Origin: Azoarcus sp. CIB
GTDB taxonomy: Bacteria > Pseudomonadota > Gammaproteobacteria > Burkholderiales > Rhodocyclaceae
Direction of reading: 5' to 3'
Assembly: GCF_001190925.1 (NCBI RefSeq)
Contig: NZ_CP011072.1
Span: forward strand, 868,001 to 932,000
DNA: 64,000 nt
This document shows, piece by piece, positions 48,089 through 58,313 of the stretch. The translations under genes and the position numbers were made by a program. Under the pieces are notes generated by a model that saw only the letters and a program-made list of their open reading frames with translations, searched no databases and had not been told where the DNA came from. The stretch's first letter is position 1. Each line of letters begins with the position of its first letter.

Positions 48089-48766
48089 TCAGGTTTGCCG
48101 GCCGTCGCTTGCGATGCGGCGCAGGCCCGCGGGGTCGAGAATTTCGATCTGTTCGCGCGACAGCTTCACCAGGCCCTGTGCGGCGAAGCCCTTCAGCAGG
48201 CGGCTGACGAACTCGCGCACGCTGCCGAGCTCGTCGGCGAGCTGCTGGTGCGTGACGTGCAGGAGGCGTCCCTTGCCGAGGAGCTGGGCGGCGAGGCGCT
48301 GGTCGAGGCGGTGGAAGGCGACTTCCTCGATGAGCTGCATCAGGTCGGCGATGCGCTCGGCGAAGAGGTGGAACACGAAGCTGCGGAAGGTCGGTTCGGC
48401 GAGCAGCGCGTCGAACTCGGGCTTGGGCAGCATCAGCAGCACGGTGTCGGTCTCGGCGATGCCGCGCGCGTTGTAGTCGTCGTGCCCGAGCAGGCAGGAC
48501 GAGGAGATGATGCAGGTCTCGCCCGGCGTGACGCGGTACAGCGGCAGCTCGCGGCCGTTCGGTGCGCATTTGACCACGCGCACCGAGCCTTCGACGACGA
48601 AGGGAAAGCCTTCGCAGGCTTGATGGTCGTCGAACAGCAGGGTGCCGGCCGGCACGCGCGCCCAGCGGCCCGCCGCCAGCAGTCGCCCGCGCGCGGCTTC
48701 GGGCAGCGCTCCGATCATCGGATAGTGGGCGGCGGCGAGGGCGGGGTCCGGGGTCGGCGTGCTCAT
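48089..48766 (-). CDS. Crp/Fnr family transcription regulator
   Basis: This 225-residue regulator has a cNMP-type beta-barrel (LLFDDHQACEGFPFVVEGSV), a dimerisation helix and a winged helix (VTHQQLADELGSVREFVSRL). The N-terminal domain has cysteines in ETCIISSSCLLGHDD but lacks the spaced N-terminal cysteine cluster of Fnr, so a 4Fe-4S sensor is unlikely. Paired with a DUF2892 gene, a thiol or sulfur-species sensor is plausible but inferred. The start ATG (48764-48766) is 13 bases after the xthA stop. Confidence 0.88.
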   Translation of the reverse strand: MSTPTPDPALAAAHYPMIGALPEAARGRLLAAGRWARVPAGTLLFDDHQACEGFPFVVEGSVRVVKCAPNGRELPLYRVTPGETCIISSSCLLGHDDYNARGIAETDTVLLMLPKPEFDALLAEPTFRSFVFHLFAERIADLMQLIEEVAFHRLDQRLAAQLLGKGRLLHVTHQQLADELGSVREFVSRLLKGFAAQGLVKLSREQIEILDPAGLRRIASDGRQT

Positions 48767-48779
48767 GGCGGGGCGGTGC

Positions 48780-49541
48780 CTACAGGTCGAGCTCAACGAC
48801 CACCGGGGCATGGTCGGACGGGCGTTCGAGCTTGCGCGGGGTCTTGTCTATCGCGCAGGCGCGGCAGTTTCCGCGCAGCGCCGGCGAGACGAGGATGTGG
48901 TCGATGCGCAGGCCGAAGTTGCGACGGAATGCGCCCATGCGGTAATCCCACCACGAATAGCTCTTCTCGGGCTGATCGAAGAGGCGGTAGGCGTCGGCGA
49001 GGCCCAGTTCGGTCAGCGCGGCGAATGCGGCCCGTTCGGGCGGCGAGACGTGGATCTCTTCCTTCCAATCGGGGTGCGCGTCGCGGTCTTCGGGGGCGAT
49101 GTTGAAGTCGCCGGCCAGCACGAGGCGCTCGTGGGCCTTCATCTCCTCGCGCAGCCACTCGGTGAGGGCAGCGAGCCAGCGCAGCTTGTATTCGAATTTG
49201 TCGGAGCCGACGGCCTGGCCGTTGGGAAAGTAGGCGCTGACGACGCGCACGCCGCCGATGGTGGCGGCGATGATGCGCTTCTGTTCGTCGGCGAAGCCGG
49301 GCATGTCGCGCGTCGTCTCATCCGGCGCGTGCGGACTGAGGATCGCGACGCCGTTGTAGGTCTTCTGGCCGTTGAACACCGCGCGGTAGCCGGCCGCCTC
49401 GAGTTCGGCGGCGGGGAAGGCCTTGTCTTCCATCTTGAGCTCCTGCAGGCACAGCGCGTCGGGCCGGTTGGCGGCGAGCCAGTCGAGCACGTGGGGCAGG
49501 CGGACCTTGAGGGAGTTGACGTTCCAGGTGGCGATTTTCAT
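48780..49541 (-). CDS. xthA: Exodeoxyribonuclease III (AP endonuclease)
   Basis: This 253-residue repair enzyme of the endonuclease/exonuclease/phosphatase fold cleaves at abasic sites. It has MKIATWNVNSLKVRLPHVLD, the metal-binding CLQELKMEDKAFP, LAGDFNIAPEDRDAHPDW and the terminal RPSDHAPVVVEL with the catalytic His. The ATG at 49541 was chosen over an upstream in-frame start at 49589, which lacks similarity. Confidence 0.96.
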   Translation of the reverse strand: MKIATWNVNSLKVRLPHVLDWLAANRPDALCLQELKMEDKAFPAAELEAAGYRAVFNGQKTYNGVAILSPHAPDETTRDMPGFADEQKRIIAATIGGVRVVSAYFPNGQAVGSDKFEYKLRWLAALTEWLREEMKAHERLVLAGDFNIAPEDRDAHPDWKEEIHVSPPERAAFAALTELGLADAYRLFDQPEKSYSWWDYRMGAFRRNFGLRIDHILVSPALRGNCRACAIDKTPRKLERPSDHAPVVVELDL

Positions 49542-49694
49542 GGGTGAGTTGGCAGTCGGATGGCGGGTTTCCGCGGGCCGGTGCGCCACGAGCGCGTGGC
49601 GCCGACAATGCCGGCATTCTGCACGACCTGGCGATTCCTGTGGCGATATGCGCCGCCAGTCGCCTCCCCGCCGCGGCGCTCGCGAAGTGGTGCG

Positions 49695-50237
49695 CTAGCC
49701 TTCGCGCCGCGCGCCGCAGTCGGCGCCGAGCCAGCGCGCGTCCGTATCCATCTGCATGTCCCCGCGCTGGGAATTCATGTGCACCCGCGTCGTGAAGCGT
49801 TCGGGCGTCTGCACGTTTGCCTCGAAGTTGCCCGTGGCGGTGGGTTGTGTGCAGGTGAGATGGCCGCGCACGGTGCTGCCGGATTTCACGACCTTGTCGA
49901 GCGTGCAGTTGCCTTCGGTCTTGCCCGAAAAGATGGTGTCGGATTTCGCCTGTTCGGGCGTGATGCAGCTACGCACGGTGCCGTCGTTGCCGAGGCTGGC
50001 GCCGCGTGCGGCCATCTGCTGCTCGACCATGCGCCGCATGTCGGGGGGAAGGCTGCGGAGGTACTGCTGGGCCTGGGCCATCTGCGCGGACATGTCGGGT
50101 AGGCCGGCGATGTTGAGCCGGGTCGAACGGAATTCCCACAGGCCGGGGCGGATGTCCGTCGGCTGTGCGGCGCCGGCAAGGCCGGTCGCGGCCAGGCCGG
50201 CGGTGAGGAGGAGGGCGCGGTAGCGGGCAGGGATCAT
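49695..50237 (-). CDS. DUF3617 domain-containing periplasmic protein
   Basis: This 180-residue protein has a signal peptide (YRALLLTAGLAATGLAGAAQ) and the DUF3617 pattern: DIRPGLWEFRST at the N-terminus, a Met/Gln-rich helical middle (MSAQMAQAQQYLRSLPPDM), and a beta-rich end with conserved cysteines (RSCITPEQAKS; GNCTLDKVV). Its function is unknown. The ATG at 50237 gives the signal peptide. It appears to be a separate unit between xthA and the exopolysaccharide locus. Confidence 0.85.
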   Translation of the reverse strand: MIPARYRALLLTAGLAATGLAGAAQPTDIRPGLWEFRSTRLNIAGLPDMSAQMAQAQQYLRSLPPDMRRMVEQQMAARGASLGNDGTVRSCITPEQAKSDTIFSGKTEGNCTLDKVVKSGSTVRGHLTCTQPTATGNFEANVQTPERFTTRVHMNSQRGDMQMDTDARWLGADCGARREG

Positions 50238-50349
50238 GATCGGGCTTCGTGAAACAGCAGTTTGACGGCGCGCGGCGCGCTTGGTTTCACGCACGTCCTC
50301 GCGGGCAGGTCGCGCGCCGGCGCCAGGCGCCGCATTTGCCGACCTCGCT

Positions 50350-51747
<1,398 letters not shown>

Positions 51748-52175
51748 GATGTCGGGAATTGAGTTTTGTGCGCTGCATGATTCCGTCCGTTTGCGGCGAA
51801 TTTGACGCGAGGACGGTGCCGAGAGCGATTGTCAGAATCGTTCTTGGCATCTTACGGGAGAGGCTCCGACGTGGATGCGCTTTTGTAAGTAAAAATATTC
51901 GCGCAAATGTTGTTGAGCGTGTGGCGGAAGAATTCGCGAAATTGATGCCGGGTTGCAGGTGCGGATTGAAAAATCATAAAAAACTACGCAAAAACAGAAG
52001 GATGTTGTGTTTATCCATGATTTCGAAATGGGTTTTAGGTCGATGACTTTGTCGTTTGGCCAGCTCTTGAATATCGCAATCAACGACTTAGAACACTTTT
52101 TAATGTGCTTACAAGCTTTATTTTTATCCGATCTATTTCGACTATTCTTGCGCCGAAGAAAATGGCACGGCAGGC
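51748..52175. promoter_or_regulatory. AT-rich divergent control region of the exopolysaccharide locus
   Basis: This 428-base gap is far more AT-rich than its surroundings and holds no credible gene. A candidate promoter for epsL is TTGAAT (52067-52072) with TAGAAC (52089-52094), spaced by 16 bases. No clear operator palindrome stands out. Regulation by an unseen factor is likely, given that expensive exopolysaccharide genes diverge from it. Confidence 0.4.
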
Positions 52176-53375
52176 ATGAGATATTTCAGTTCGATTACGT
52201 GTGCGATTACCGTTGCATCGGCTTTCCTGTACGAAGGAGCGCATGCCGATGAAGGGGATGCACTCAATTTCGGTATCAGTCAGTCGATTCGGTACGAGAG
52301 CAATCTCTATCGGATCGATGACGATGAGCGCGCGCCCGAAAACAAGGCGCACGACACGGTGAGCGAAACCGGAATTGGCCTGAAGTTCGACCGGCGCTAC
52401 GGGCGTCAGCGCTTGCTGGCGGATGTGAACCTCGTCAGCGCGCGCTACGCGGTGCATGACGAACTCGATTACGACCGGCCGGATGCCCGGCTGGGCTGGG
52501 AATGGCAACTGGGTAACCGCTGGAGCGGAGAGTTGGGCCACCTGTATCGCGAGTCGCTGACGGGCTTCGACGAGGCGGGCGGTACCGAACGCAATCTGAA
52601 TGCTTATGCCCGCACGCATGCCAGCGCCGACTACTGGTGGCATCCCCGCTGGGCCGTCGGTGCCGGGTTTGCGCATGCGCGGAGCCGGTTCGACAGCAGC
52701 GATGCCGATGCGGCCGAGTTCGATGCCGATACGGTGGACCTGAATCTCACCTACCGGCCGCCCACCGGCAACCATGCGCGGCTGACGCTGCGCGACACCG
52801 ACGGGCAGTACCCGAACCGGCCGGCCGTGGCGGGCTCGATTCGCGATTACCGGCAGCAGGAGCTGCGGCTCAGCGGAGAGTGGCAACTCTCAGGCGCGAC
52901 GCGGGTTTCGGGCTTCATCGGGCAAACCCGGCTCGAATACCGGCGGGCGCCGGAACGTGATTTCCGGGGGACGATCGGACGCGTCGGAATCGTCTGGGAT
53001 GCGACCGCGAAGACGTCGGTGGATCTGAGCGTGAGGCGCGAGATCGGTGCCCAGCAGGACCTTGCGGCCAACTATGCGGTGACCGACGCGGTGCGGCTGG
53101 CGCCGAAGTGGAATGTCACGGACAAGATGAGTCTCGGTGCGGGACTGGAGTGGCGCCGCCGCGACTACCGCGGCGACCCGCAACTGGCGGGAGCGGGCGC
53201 GACGCGCGAGAAGCCGGAGGACAGGAGTTACCGCTATGGCCTGCATGCGGAGTACCGGCCGATGCGTGCGCTGAGCGTCGCGTTCAGCGTGCAGCGCCAG
53301 GTGCGGGATGGTTCGCGCAGCCTGAGTGCCTATTCGGCCGATACCGCCGATCTGTCGATGCGCTTCCGCTTTTAG
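52176..53375 (+). CDS. EpsL-type outer-membrane beta-barrel of the exopolysaccharide system
   Basis: This 399-residue protein has a signal peptide (ITCAITVASAFLYEGAHA) followed by alternating, aromatic-rich strands throughout, ending in a C-terminal Phe (LSMRFRF), as expected for a beta-barrel. It resembles the EpsL proteins of exosortase-B-linked polysaccharide clusters. It probably exports or anchors the polymer at the outer membrane. It is the first plus-strand gene after the AT-rich region and is separated from the next gene by 321 bases. Confidence 0.82.
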   Translation: MRYFSSITCAITVASAFLYEGAHADEGDALNFGISQSIRYESNLYRIDDDERAPENKAHDTVSETGIGLKFDRRYGRQRLLADVNLVSARYAVHDELDYDRPDARLGWEWQLGNRWSGELGHLYRESLTGFDEAGGTERNLNAYARTHASADYWWHPRWAVGAGFAHARSRFDSSDADAAEFDADTVDLNLTYRPPTGNHARLTLRDTDGQYPNRPAVAGSIRDYRQQELRLSGEWQLSGATRVSGFIGQTRLEYRRAPERDFRGTIGRVGIVWDATAKTSVDLSVRREIGAQQDLAANYAVTDAVRLAPKWNVTDKMSLGAGLEWRRRDYRGDPQLAGAGATREKPEDRSYRYGLHAEYRPMRALSVAFSVQRQVRDGSRSLSAYSADTADLSMRFRF

Positions 53376-53480
53376 CGCGGCAATTGCTATGAATCGCGAT
53401 GCCCTGTTCGGGGGTGCGAACGCACCGCGCCGGCATTCGACTGCACTCGATTGGTGCCGGATGAGCGGATGTCGTGCGGC

Positions 53481-53498
53481 AAATGAAAGGATTCATTT
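53481..53498 (+). repeat. Perfect inverted repeat downstream of epsL
   Basis: AAATGAA, four bases, TTCATTT. It lies in an AT-rich gap about 50 bases upstream of a candidate promoter, so it could be an operator for the small-protein/epsD run or part of the epsL transcript end. The remainder of the 321-base gap (53376-53696) shows no gene. Confidence 0.4.
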
Positions 53499-53546
53499 CG
53501 TGATCGTTGCAAATATATTGAGAAATGAAAACGAGTTTTTCCTTTA

Positions 53547-53575
53547 TTGACTACGGTTTTTTACGTGGTTATGGT
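53547..53575 (+). promoter_or_regulatory. Candidate promoter for the small-protein/epsD-G run
   Basis: TTGACT (53547-53552) and TATGGT (53570-53575) are separated by the ideal 17 bases. Transcripts would have a leader of roughly 115 bases before the ATG at 53697. Confidence 0.5.
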
Positions 53576-53696
53576 GCAAAGCAATAAATCGAATAATCCG
53601 GCCCGCTAGCGTAAGAAAATGATTGGAAATTGAATAAGGGTCGGAATGATGCAGGCGCGCATGAGGCGCTTGCATCCCAATAGAGAGGTAATGCCC

Positions 53697-54167
53697 ATGT
53701 CCATCATCGACAGAAGAATGGTCGTTGTTTCGGCGTTTCTGTTTGCCGTCGCTCCTGCAGCCTTGGCCAATACCGTGACCCTGTCGGGTGACGGCGTGAC
53801 GATCCGCTACGAGGACCGGGCCGCAGAATTGACCGGTGCGCCGTCCTTGATCGCGACCGGGATGATGACTTCGCTTGCCAGCGTCGCCGGTGCGCGTGTC
53901 GATGCGCCTGCGCCAGTGGCCGGGCTGGAAGCCGCGTCCGGCGTGGCGCCGCAGGCCGGGGCGGCGGCCGTTTCGGCCGTCGGGCGCGAGGCTGCGCCGC
54001 GTTCCTTTGCCGAAGGCGTGGCTTTGCGTTTTTCCCTTGGTGCTGCGGACGAGGGGGAGGGCGGAGTCGATTCGCTGCTCCTGGCGGGGTTCGCGCTTTT
54101 TGCCCTGATTGCGCGTCAGCGGCTTGCGGCGATGCTGCGTGTCCGCAATTCGCCGTTATTCCAGTAA
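53697..54167 (+). CDS. Small exported protein with C-terminal membrane helix (unknown function)
   Basis: I do not recognise this 156-residue protein. It has a signal peptide (VVVSAFLFAVAPAALA), a low-complexity Ala/Gly/Val-rich middle and a C-terminal helix (GVDSLLLAGFALFALIA) followed by basic residues (RQRLAAMLRVRNS). This signal/helix/basic-tail architecture resembles that of sorted or membrane-anchored proteins, but no PEP-CTERM or LPXTG motif is present. A GAGAGG ribosome site is eight bases from the ATG at 53697; an earlier ATG (53691) is too close. The next gene, epsD, starts 93 bases downstream, so it is part of the eps run. Confidence 0.65.
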   Translation: MSIIDRRMVVVSAFLFAVAPAALANTVTLSGDGVTIRYEDRAAELTGAPSLIATGMMTSLASVAGARVDAPAPVAGLEAASGVAPQAGAAAVSAVGREAAPRSFAEGVALRFSLGAADEGEGGVDSLLLAGFALFALIARQRLAAMLRVRNSPLFQ

Positions 54168-54260
54168 TTGCGGTGCGCGCAATTGCGCGGCGCTTGGTGC
54201 CGGGCAATTGCCGACATCAATTGGATGTTTCCGGGTTCATTCCATTTTTCGGGTAGGTCG

Positions 54261-55157
54261 ATGTCTTCGGCTGCACGCTGCGCATTTCCTGTTGTCTTCA
54301 TCGCGGTCTTTCTCCTCAATGCCTGCAGCAAGGGCGAGGCGGAAGGCAAGCCGGCGTTCGGGGTGATTGCCAAAGTGAATGAGCAGGAGATTCAGGCAAA
54401 CGAGCTGAATTCGGTTGCGGCCCGCGTCGCGACGCAGGGCGCGGCCGACGAGGGAACGCTCGAGCGCCTGATCGACCAGGAGCTGATGGTGCAGCAGGCG
54501 CGCGAGCGCAGGCTCGATCGCGATCCGCGCGTGCTGCAGTCGTTCGAGGCGGCGCAGCGGGAGATCCTCGCGCGCGCCTACCTCGAGCAGGTGACGGAGC
54601 AGATTCCGCCGCCGGGCGATGCCGAGATCTCGGCCTTCTATGCCGCCAATCCGGAGCTGTTCGCGCGCCGCCGGATCTACAGCCTGCAGGAGTTGGAGAT
54701 CCGCATGCCGGCGGAGCGTTTTGGCGAGCTGGAACGCCTGAGCACGAAGGCGGCGAGCGTGCACGAGGTGAAGGATTGGCTCGCGCGCGAGCAGATCGAG
54801 TTCCGCCTCGCGACCGCGGTGAAGCCCGCCGAGCAGTTGCCGCTCGAGAGCCTGAAGGGCTTTGCACGCATGAAGGACGGGCAGATGGTGGTGAGCCGGA
54901 CCGGGAGCGGTGCGCTGCTGATCCATCTCGTCACGTCGCGCGAACAGCCGATGGATGAGGCCGCCGCGCGCCCGATGATCAAACGCTATCTGGTGAATGA
55001 ACGCAAGACCGCGCTGGCGAAGGCGGAAGTCGAGCGTCTGCGCGGCGGCGCACGCATCGAGTATGCGCCTGCGGCGTCGTCCGCGACCGCTGCGGCACCG
55101 GCGGAGGCTTCGCAGGCGGACGCCGCGGAGGTGCCGCTTGCGCCCGTATCCCAATGA
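54261..55157 (+). CDS. EpsD-family periplasmic peptidyl-prolyl isomerase (lipoprotein)
   Basis: This 298-residue precursor has a lipobox (FLLNACSKG, lipidated Cys after NA) and a SurA-like N-terminal segment (FGVIAKVNEQEIQANELNS), a helical middle and a weak parvulin-like part (IYSLQELEIRMPAERFGEL), ending in an Ala-rich tail. It matches the EpsD family of exopolysaccharide clusters, thought to help fold or assemble export components. The ATG at 54261 gives the lipoprotein signal; an earlier in-frame start has none. epsE follows after 16 bases. Confidence 0.82.
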   Translation: MSSAARCAFPVVFIAVFLLNACSKGEAEGKPAFGVIAKVNEQEIQANELNSVAARVATQGAADEGTLERLIDQELMVQQARERRLDRDPRVLQSFEAAQREILARAYLEQVTEQIPPPGDAEISAFYAANPELFARRRIYSLQELEIRMPAERFGELERLSTKAASVHEVKDWLAREQIEFRLATAVKPAEQLPLESLKGFARMKDGQMVVSRTGSGALLIHLVTSREQPMDEAAARPMIKRYLVNERKTALAKAEVERLRGGARIEYAPAASSATAAAPAEASQADAAEVPLAPVSQ

Positions 55158-55173
55158 TCGAGGAAGAGCACCC

Positions 55174-56025
55174 ATGCCGTTGTCGAAACTGTTCCGAGTC
55201 CTGTCCCATCTGCCACTGCTGACGTGTCTGGCGTGCGCGCCGGCGTGGGCGGCCCCGCTGGGGGCGGTGGCGGTGGCCGCGCCGGTCGAGGAGAACGCGC
55301 GCGAGTACGTGCTGGGGCCGGGCGACATCGTCCGTATCAGCGTCTTCCAGAACCCCGACCTCACGACCGAGGGGCGGGTGTCGGAGACCGGCGCGCTGAC
55401 CTTCCCGCTGATCGGCAGCGTGCCGCTGGGCGGGCGCACGGTGTCGGCTGCCGAAGCGCTGGTCGCGGAGCGCCTGCGGGCGGGCGGTTTCGTGCTGCAG
55501 CCGCAGGTAACCGTGCTGCCGGTGCAGATCCGCGGCAATCAGGTCGCGGTGCTGGGGCACGTTAATAAGCCGGGACGCTATCCGCTCGACACCTTCAACG
55601 TGCGCGTGACGGACATGCTCGCGAACGCCGGCGGGATCGCCGCGGGCGGCGACGACGTGCTGGTGCTGGTCGGTGTACGCGACGGCCAGCGCATCCGGCG
55701 AGAGCTCGATCTGCCGGCGCTGTTCCAGCGTGGCGATGCCGATGCGGACGTGATGCTCTCCCCCGGCGACGTGATCTACGTGCGGCGCGCGGACGTGTTC
55801 TACATCTACGGCGAGGTGCAGAAGCCGGGCGCCTTCCGCCTCGAACGCAACATGACGGTGATGCAGGCGCTCGCGACCGGCGGCGGGCCGACGCTGCGCG
55901 GCACGGTTCGCGGGCTGCGCATCCATCGCCGCGCCCCCGACGGCAATCTCGCGGTGATCGAGCCCGCGCTGGAAGACCGCCTGCGGCCGGACGACATCAT
56001 CTACGTGAAGGAAAGCCTGTTCTGA
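55174..56025 (+). CDS. EpsE polysaccharide export protein (Wza-like)
   Basis: This 283-residue protein has a signal peptide (LLTCLACAPAWAA), a polysaccharide-export domain (EYVLGPGDIVRISVFQNPDL) and SLBB-like repeats (VAVLGHVNKPGRYPLDTF; FYIYGEVQKPGAFRLERN). It forms the outer-membrane export channel with the chain-length regulator EpsF. It lacks a lipobox, unlike classic Wza. The open frame begins further upstream, but the ATG at 55174 gives the signal peptide. EpsF follows after 13 bases. Confidence 0.92.
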   Translation: MPLSKLFRVLSHLPLLTCLACAPAWAAPLGAVAVAAPVEENAREYVLGPGDIVRISVFQNPDLTTEGRVSETGALTFPLIGSVPLGGRTVSAAEALVAERLRAGGFVLQPQVTVLPVQIRGNQVAVLGHVNKPGRYPLDTFNVRVTDMLANAGGIAAGGDDVLVLVGVRDGQRIRRELDLPALFQRGDADADVMLSPGDVIYVRRADVFYIYGEVQKPGAFRLERNMTVMQALATGGGPTLRGTVRGLRIHRRAPDGNLAVIEPALEDRLRPDDIIYVKESLF

Positions 56026-56038
56026 GGCGGGGTCGATC

Positions 56039-57436
56039 ATGAATCTGGGGCAATTCCTGCGCGTCCTGCGTGCGCGCTTCGGGCTGGTGTGCGCGGTGGT
56101 GTTCGTCGTGATGGCGGCGGCGTTCGCGGTGAGCATCGTGCTGCCGCAGAAGTATTCGGCCGAGACCATGCTGGTCGTCGACGCGAAATCGGCCGACCCG
56201 ATGGCGGGCGGGATGATGCCGTCGCAGCTGATTGCCGGCCACATCGCGACCCAGGTCGACATCATCGGCTCGGAGCGCGTGGCGCTGCGCGTCGTGGAGC
56301 TCGCGGGGCTCGATCGCCTGCCGCAGTTCCAGGAACAGTGGCAGGCGGCGACCGAGGGTACCGGGGACCTCCGCGCCTGGATCGGAGCGGTGCTGCGTTC
56401 GGGCCTGGAGGTGAAGCCGGCGCGCGAGAGCAACGTGATCCGCATCCGCTACACGGCCTCGCAGCCCGAGTTCGCGGCGATGATCGCCAACACCTTCGCG
56501 AAGGCCTACATGGAGACGGCCCTGGAGCTGCGGGTGGAGCCGGCACGCCAGTATGCGCATTGGTTCGACGAGCGTACGCAGGGCCTGCGCGAGGAGCTGG
56601 AGGCGGCGCAGAAGCGCCTGTCGGACTATCAGCAGAAGCACGGCATCGTCACTGCGGACGGCCGTCTGGACGTCGAGACCGCGCGGCTCGCGGAGCTGTC
56701 GAGCCAGCTCGTGCAGGTGCAGGGGCAGCGGGCCGAGAGCCGGTCGCGCCACAGCCAGGCGGGGTCGGCCGAATCGCTGCCGGAGGTCACGCAGAACCCG
56801 CTGATCGCGAACCTGAAGGCCGATCTCGCCCGGCGCGAGGCCGAGCGCGAGCAGATGCTCGGCCGGCTGGGGCCGAACCATCCCGAGGTCGGCAAGCTCG
56901 CCGCGGTGATCGATTCGCTGCGCCAGCGTGTCGGCGCCGAGACGCAGCGCATCGCCGCGTCGCTGGGTACCTCGAGCCGCATGAGCGCGGCGCGCGAGGC
57001 GGAGGTGGCGGCGGCGGTGCAGGCGCAGAAGGCGCGCGTGCTGCAGCTGCAGGCGCATCGCGACCAGATCGCGGTGCTGCAGCGTGATGTCGAGGGCGCG
57101 CAGAAGGCCTACGACCAGGTGGCGCAGCGCCTTGCGGCGACCAGCCTGGAGAGCCAGGCACAGCAGATCAACGTGGCGGTGCTGACGCCCGCGGCGACGC
57201 CGATGTGGCCGTCCGGTCCGCGCCTGCTGATCAAGCTGGCGCTGGCGCTGGTTGTCGGCGTCGTGCTGGGAGTGGGCAGCGCGCTGCTGATCGAACTGAT
57301 CGACCGGCGCGTGCGTGGCGAGGATGACCTCGCAGGGCTGCCGGGTGTGCCGGTGCTCGGCAGCGTGCCGGGCAGCCGGCGGGGCGACCGGGCTAGCCGG
57401 GCGCGAGTGTCGAGTCGAACTGCTGGAGCTTATTGA
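56039..57436 (+). CDS. EpsF chain-length determinant protein (Wzz family)
   Basis: This 465-residue inner-membrane protein has an N-terminal Wzz domain and helix (FGLVCAVVFVVMAAAFAVSI), a long coiled-coil periplasmic region (about 160-370, for example LREELEAAQKRLSDYQQK) and a second helix (LIKLALALVVGVVLGVGSAL). It controls polymer length and works with the EpsG kinase. There is no C-terminal kinase domain; the cytoplasmic tail is short and basic. EpsG starts four bases after the stop. Confidence 0.92.
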   Translation: MNLGQFLRVLRARFGLVCAVVFVVMAAAFAVSIVLPQKYSAETMLVVDAKSADPMAGGMMPSQLIAGHIATQVDIIGSERVALRVVELAGLDRLPQFQEQWQAATEGTGDLRAWIGAVLRSGLEVKPARESNVIRIRYTASQPEFAAMIANTFAKAYMETALELRVEPARQYAHWFDERTQGLREELEAAQKRLSDYQQKHGIVTADGRLDVETARLAELSSQLVQVQGQRAESRSRHSQAGSAESLPEVTQNPLIANLKADLARREAEREQMLGRLGPNHPEVGKLAAVIDSLRQRVGAETQRIAASLGTSSRMSAAREAEVAAAVQAQKARVLQLQAHRDQIAVLQRDVEGAQKAYDQVAQRLAATSLESQAQQINVAVLTPAATPMWPSGPRLLIKLALALVVGVVLGVGSALLIELIDRRVRGEDDLAGLPGVPVLGSVPGSRRGDRASRARVSSRTAGAY

Positions 57437-57440
57437 TCCC

Positions 57441-58310
57441 ATGAACGCACCCCTGAGCAGCGCCCTCGATCCCAAGGGCGAGCATTCGATCGGCGCGATC
57501 CTGATGGCAGCCGGACGCCTGCGCGCCGACGAGAATGAACGCATCGCGCGCCTGCAGCGCGACAAGGGCCTGCGCTTTGGCGAGGCCGCGGTGGAGCTGG
57601 GCCTCGCGAGCGAGCGCGACATCCGCTACGCGATGGCGCGGCAGTTCGACTACCCCTGCCTGCAGCCGGGCGACAGTAAGGTGTCGAGCAGCGTGGTCGC
57701 CGCGTTCAGTCCGTTCTCGGCGCAGGTCGAGGCGCTGCGCGCGCTGCGCAGCCAGCTGATGCTGCGCTGGTTCGACCCGTCCGCGGGGCGCAGGCTGCTG
57801 GCGGTGGTCAGCGCCGAGCGCGGCGCCGGACGCTCGTGGATGGCGGCGAACCTGGGCGTGGTGTTCTCGCAGCTGGGGCTGCGCACGCTGCTGATCGATA
57901 CCGACCTGCGCCGGCCGTCGCTGCATACCCTGTTCGGCATCGACAGCCGCAGCGGACTCTCCGCGCTGCTCCTCGGCCGCCCCGCGCCGGACGCGATCCG
58001 GCCGGTGCCCGGTCTGCGCTCGCTCGCACTGCTGCCCGCGGGGGTGGTGCCGCCGAACCCGCAGGAATTGCTGTCGCGCCCGGTGCTGGCGCAGTTGCTG
58101 CAGCAGTACGCGACGGCCTTTGACATCGTCATCCTGGATACCGCTGCGGGCGACCGCTGCGCCGACGGCGTGATGGTGGCGGCGCGCGCGCGCGCGGCGT
58201 TGATGGTCGCCCGGCGCAACGTGAGCCGCATGGCGGCAGTGCGCCGCTATGCGGAGCGCCTGCGCGAGTCCGGCGTGGGCCTGGCCGGTGCCGTGATGAA
58301 TGGGGACTGA
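57441..58310 (+). CDS. EpsG chain-length-associated P-loop kinase
   Basis: This 289-residue protein has an N-terminal GspE-like helical segment (about 15-70, with FGEAAVELGLASERDIRYAM) and a BY-kinase-type P-loop domain: SAERGAGRSWMAANLGVVFS, Walker A-prime LLIDTDLRRPSLH and Walker B FDIVILDTAAGD. The P-loop reads GAGRS, with Arg in place of the usual Lys. No tyrosine-rich tail is present. It is predicted to be the cytoplasmic partner of EpsF. The ATG at 57441 was chosen; the frame is open further upstream inside epsF. Confidence 0.88.
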   Translation: MNAPLSSALDPKGEHSIGAILMAAGRLRADENERIARLQRDKGLRFGEAAVELGLASERDIRYAMARQFDYPCLQPGDSKVSSSVVAAFSPFSAQVEALRALRSQLMLRWFDPSAGRRLLAVVSAERGAGRSWMAANLGVVFSQLGLRTLLIDTDLRRPSLHTLFGIDSRSGLSALLLGRPAPDAIRPVPGLRSLALLPAGVVPPNPQELLSRPVLAQLLQQYATAFDIVILDTAAGDRCADGVMVAARARAALMVARRNVSRMAAVRRYAERLRESGVGLAGAVMNGD

Positions 58311-58313
58311 GAC

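Noticed and set aside
52158..52175. Possible sigma54 promoter (TGGCAC then GGCAT) before epsL
   Set aside because: The -12 part lacks TTGC and the site touches the start codon, leaving no room for a transcript start.
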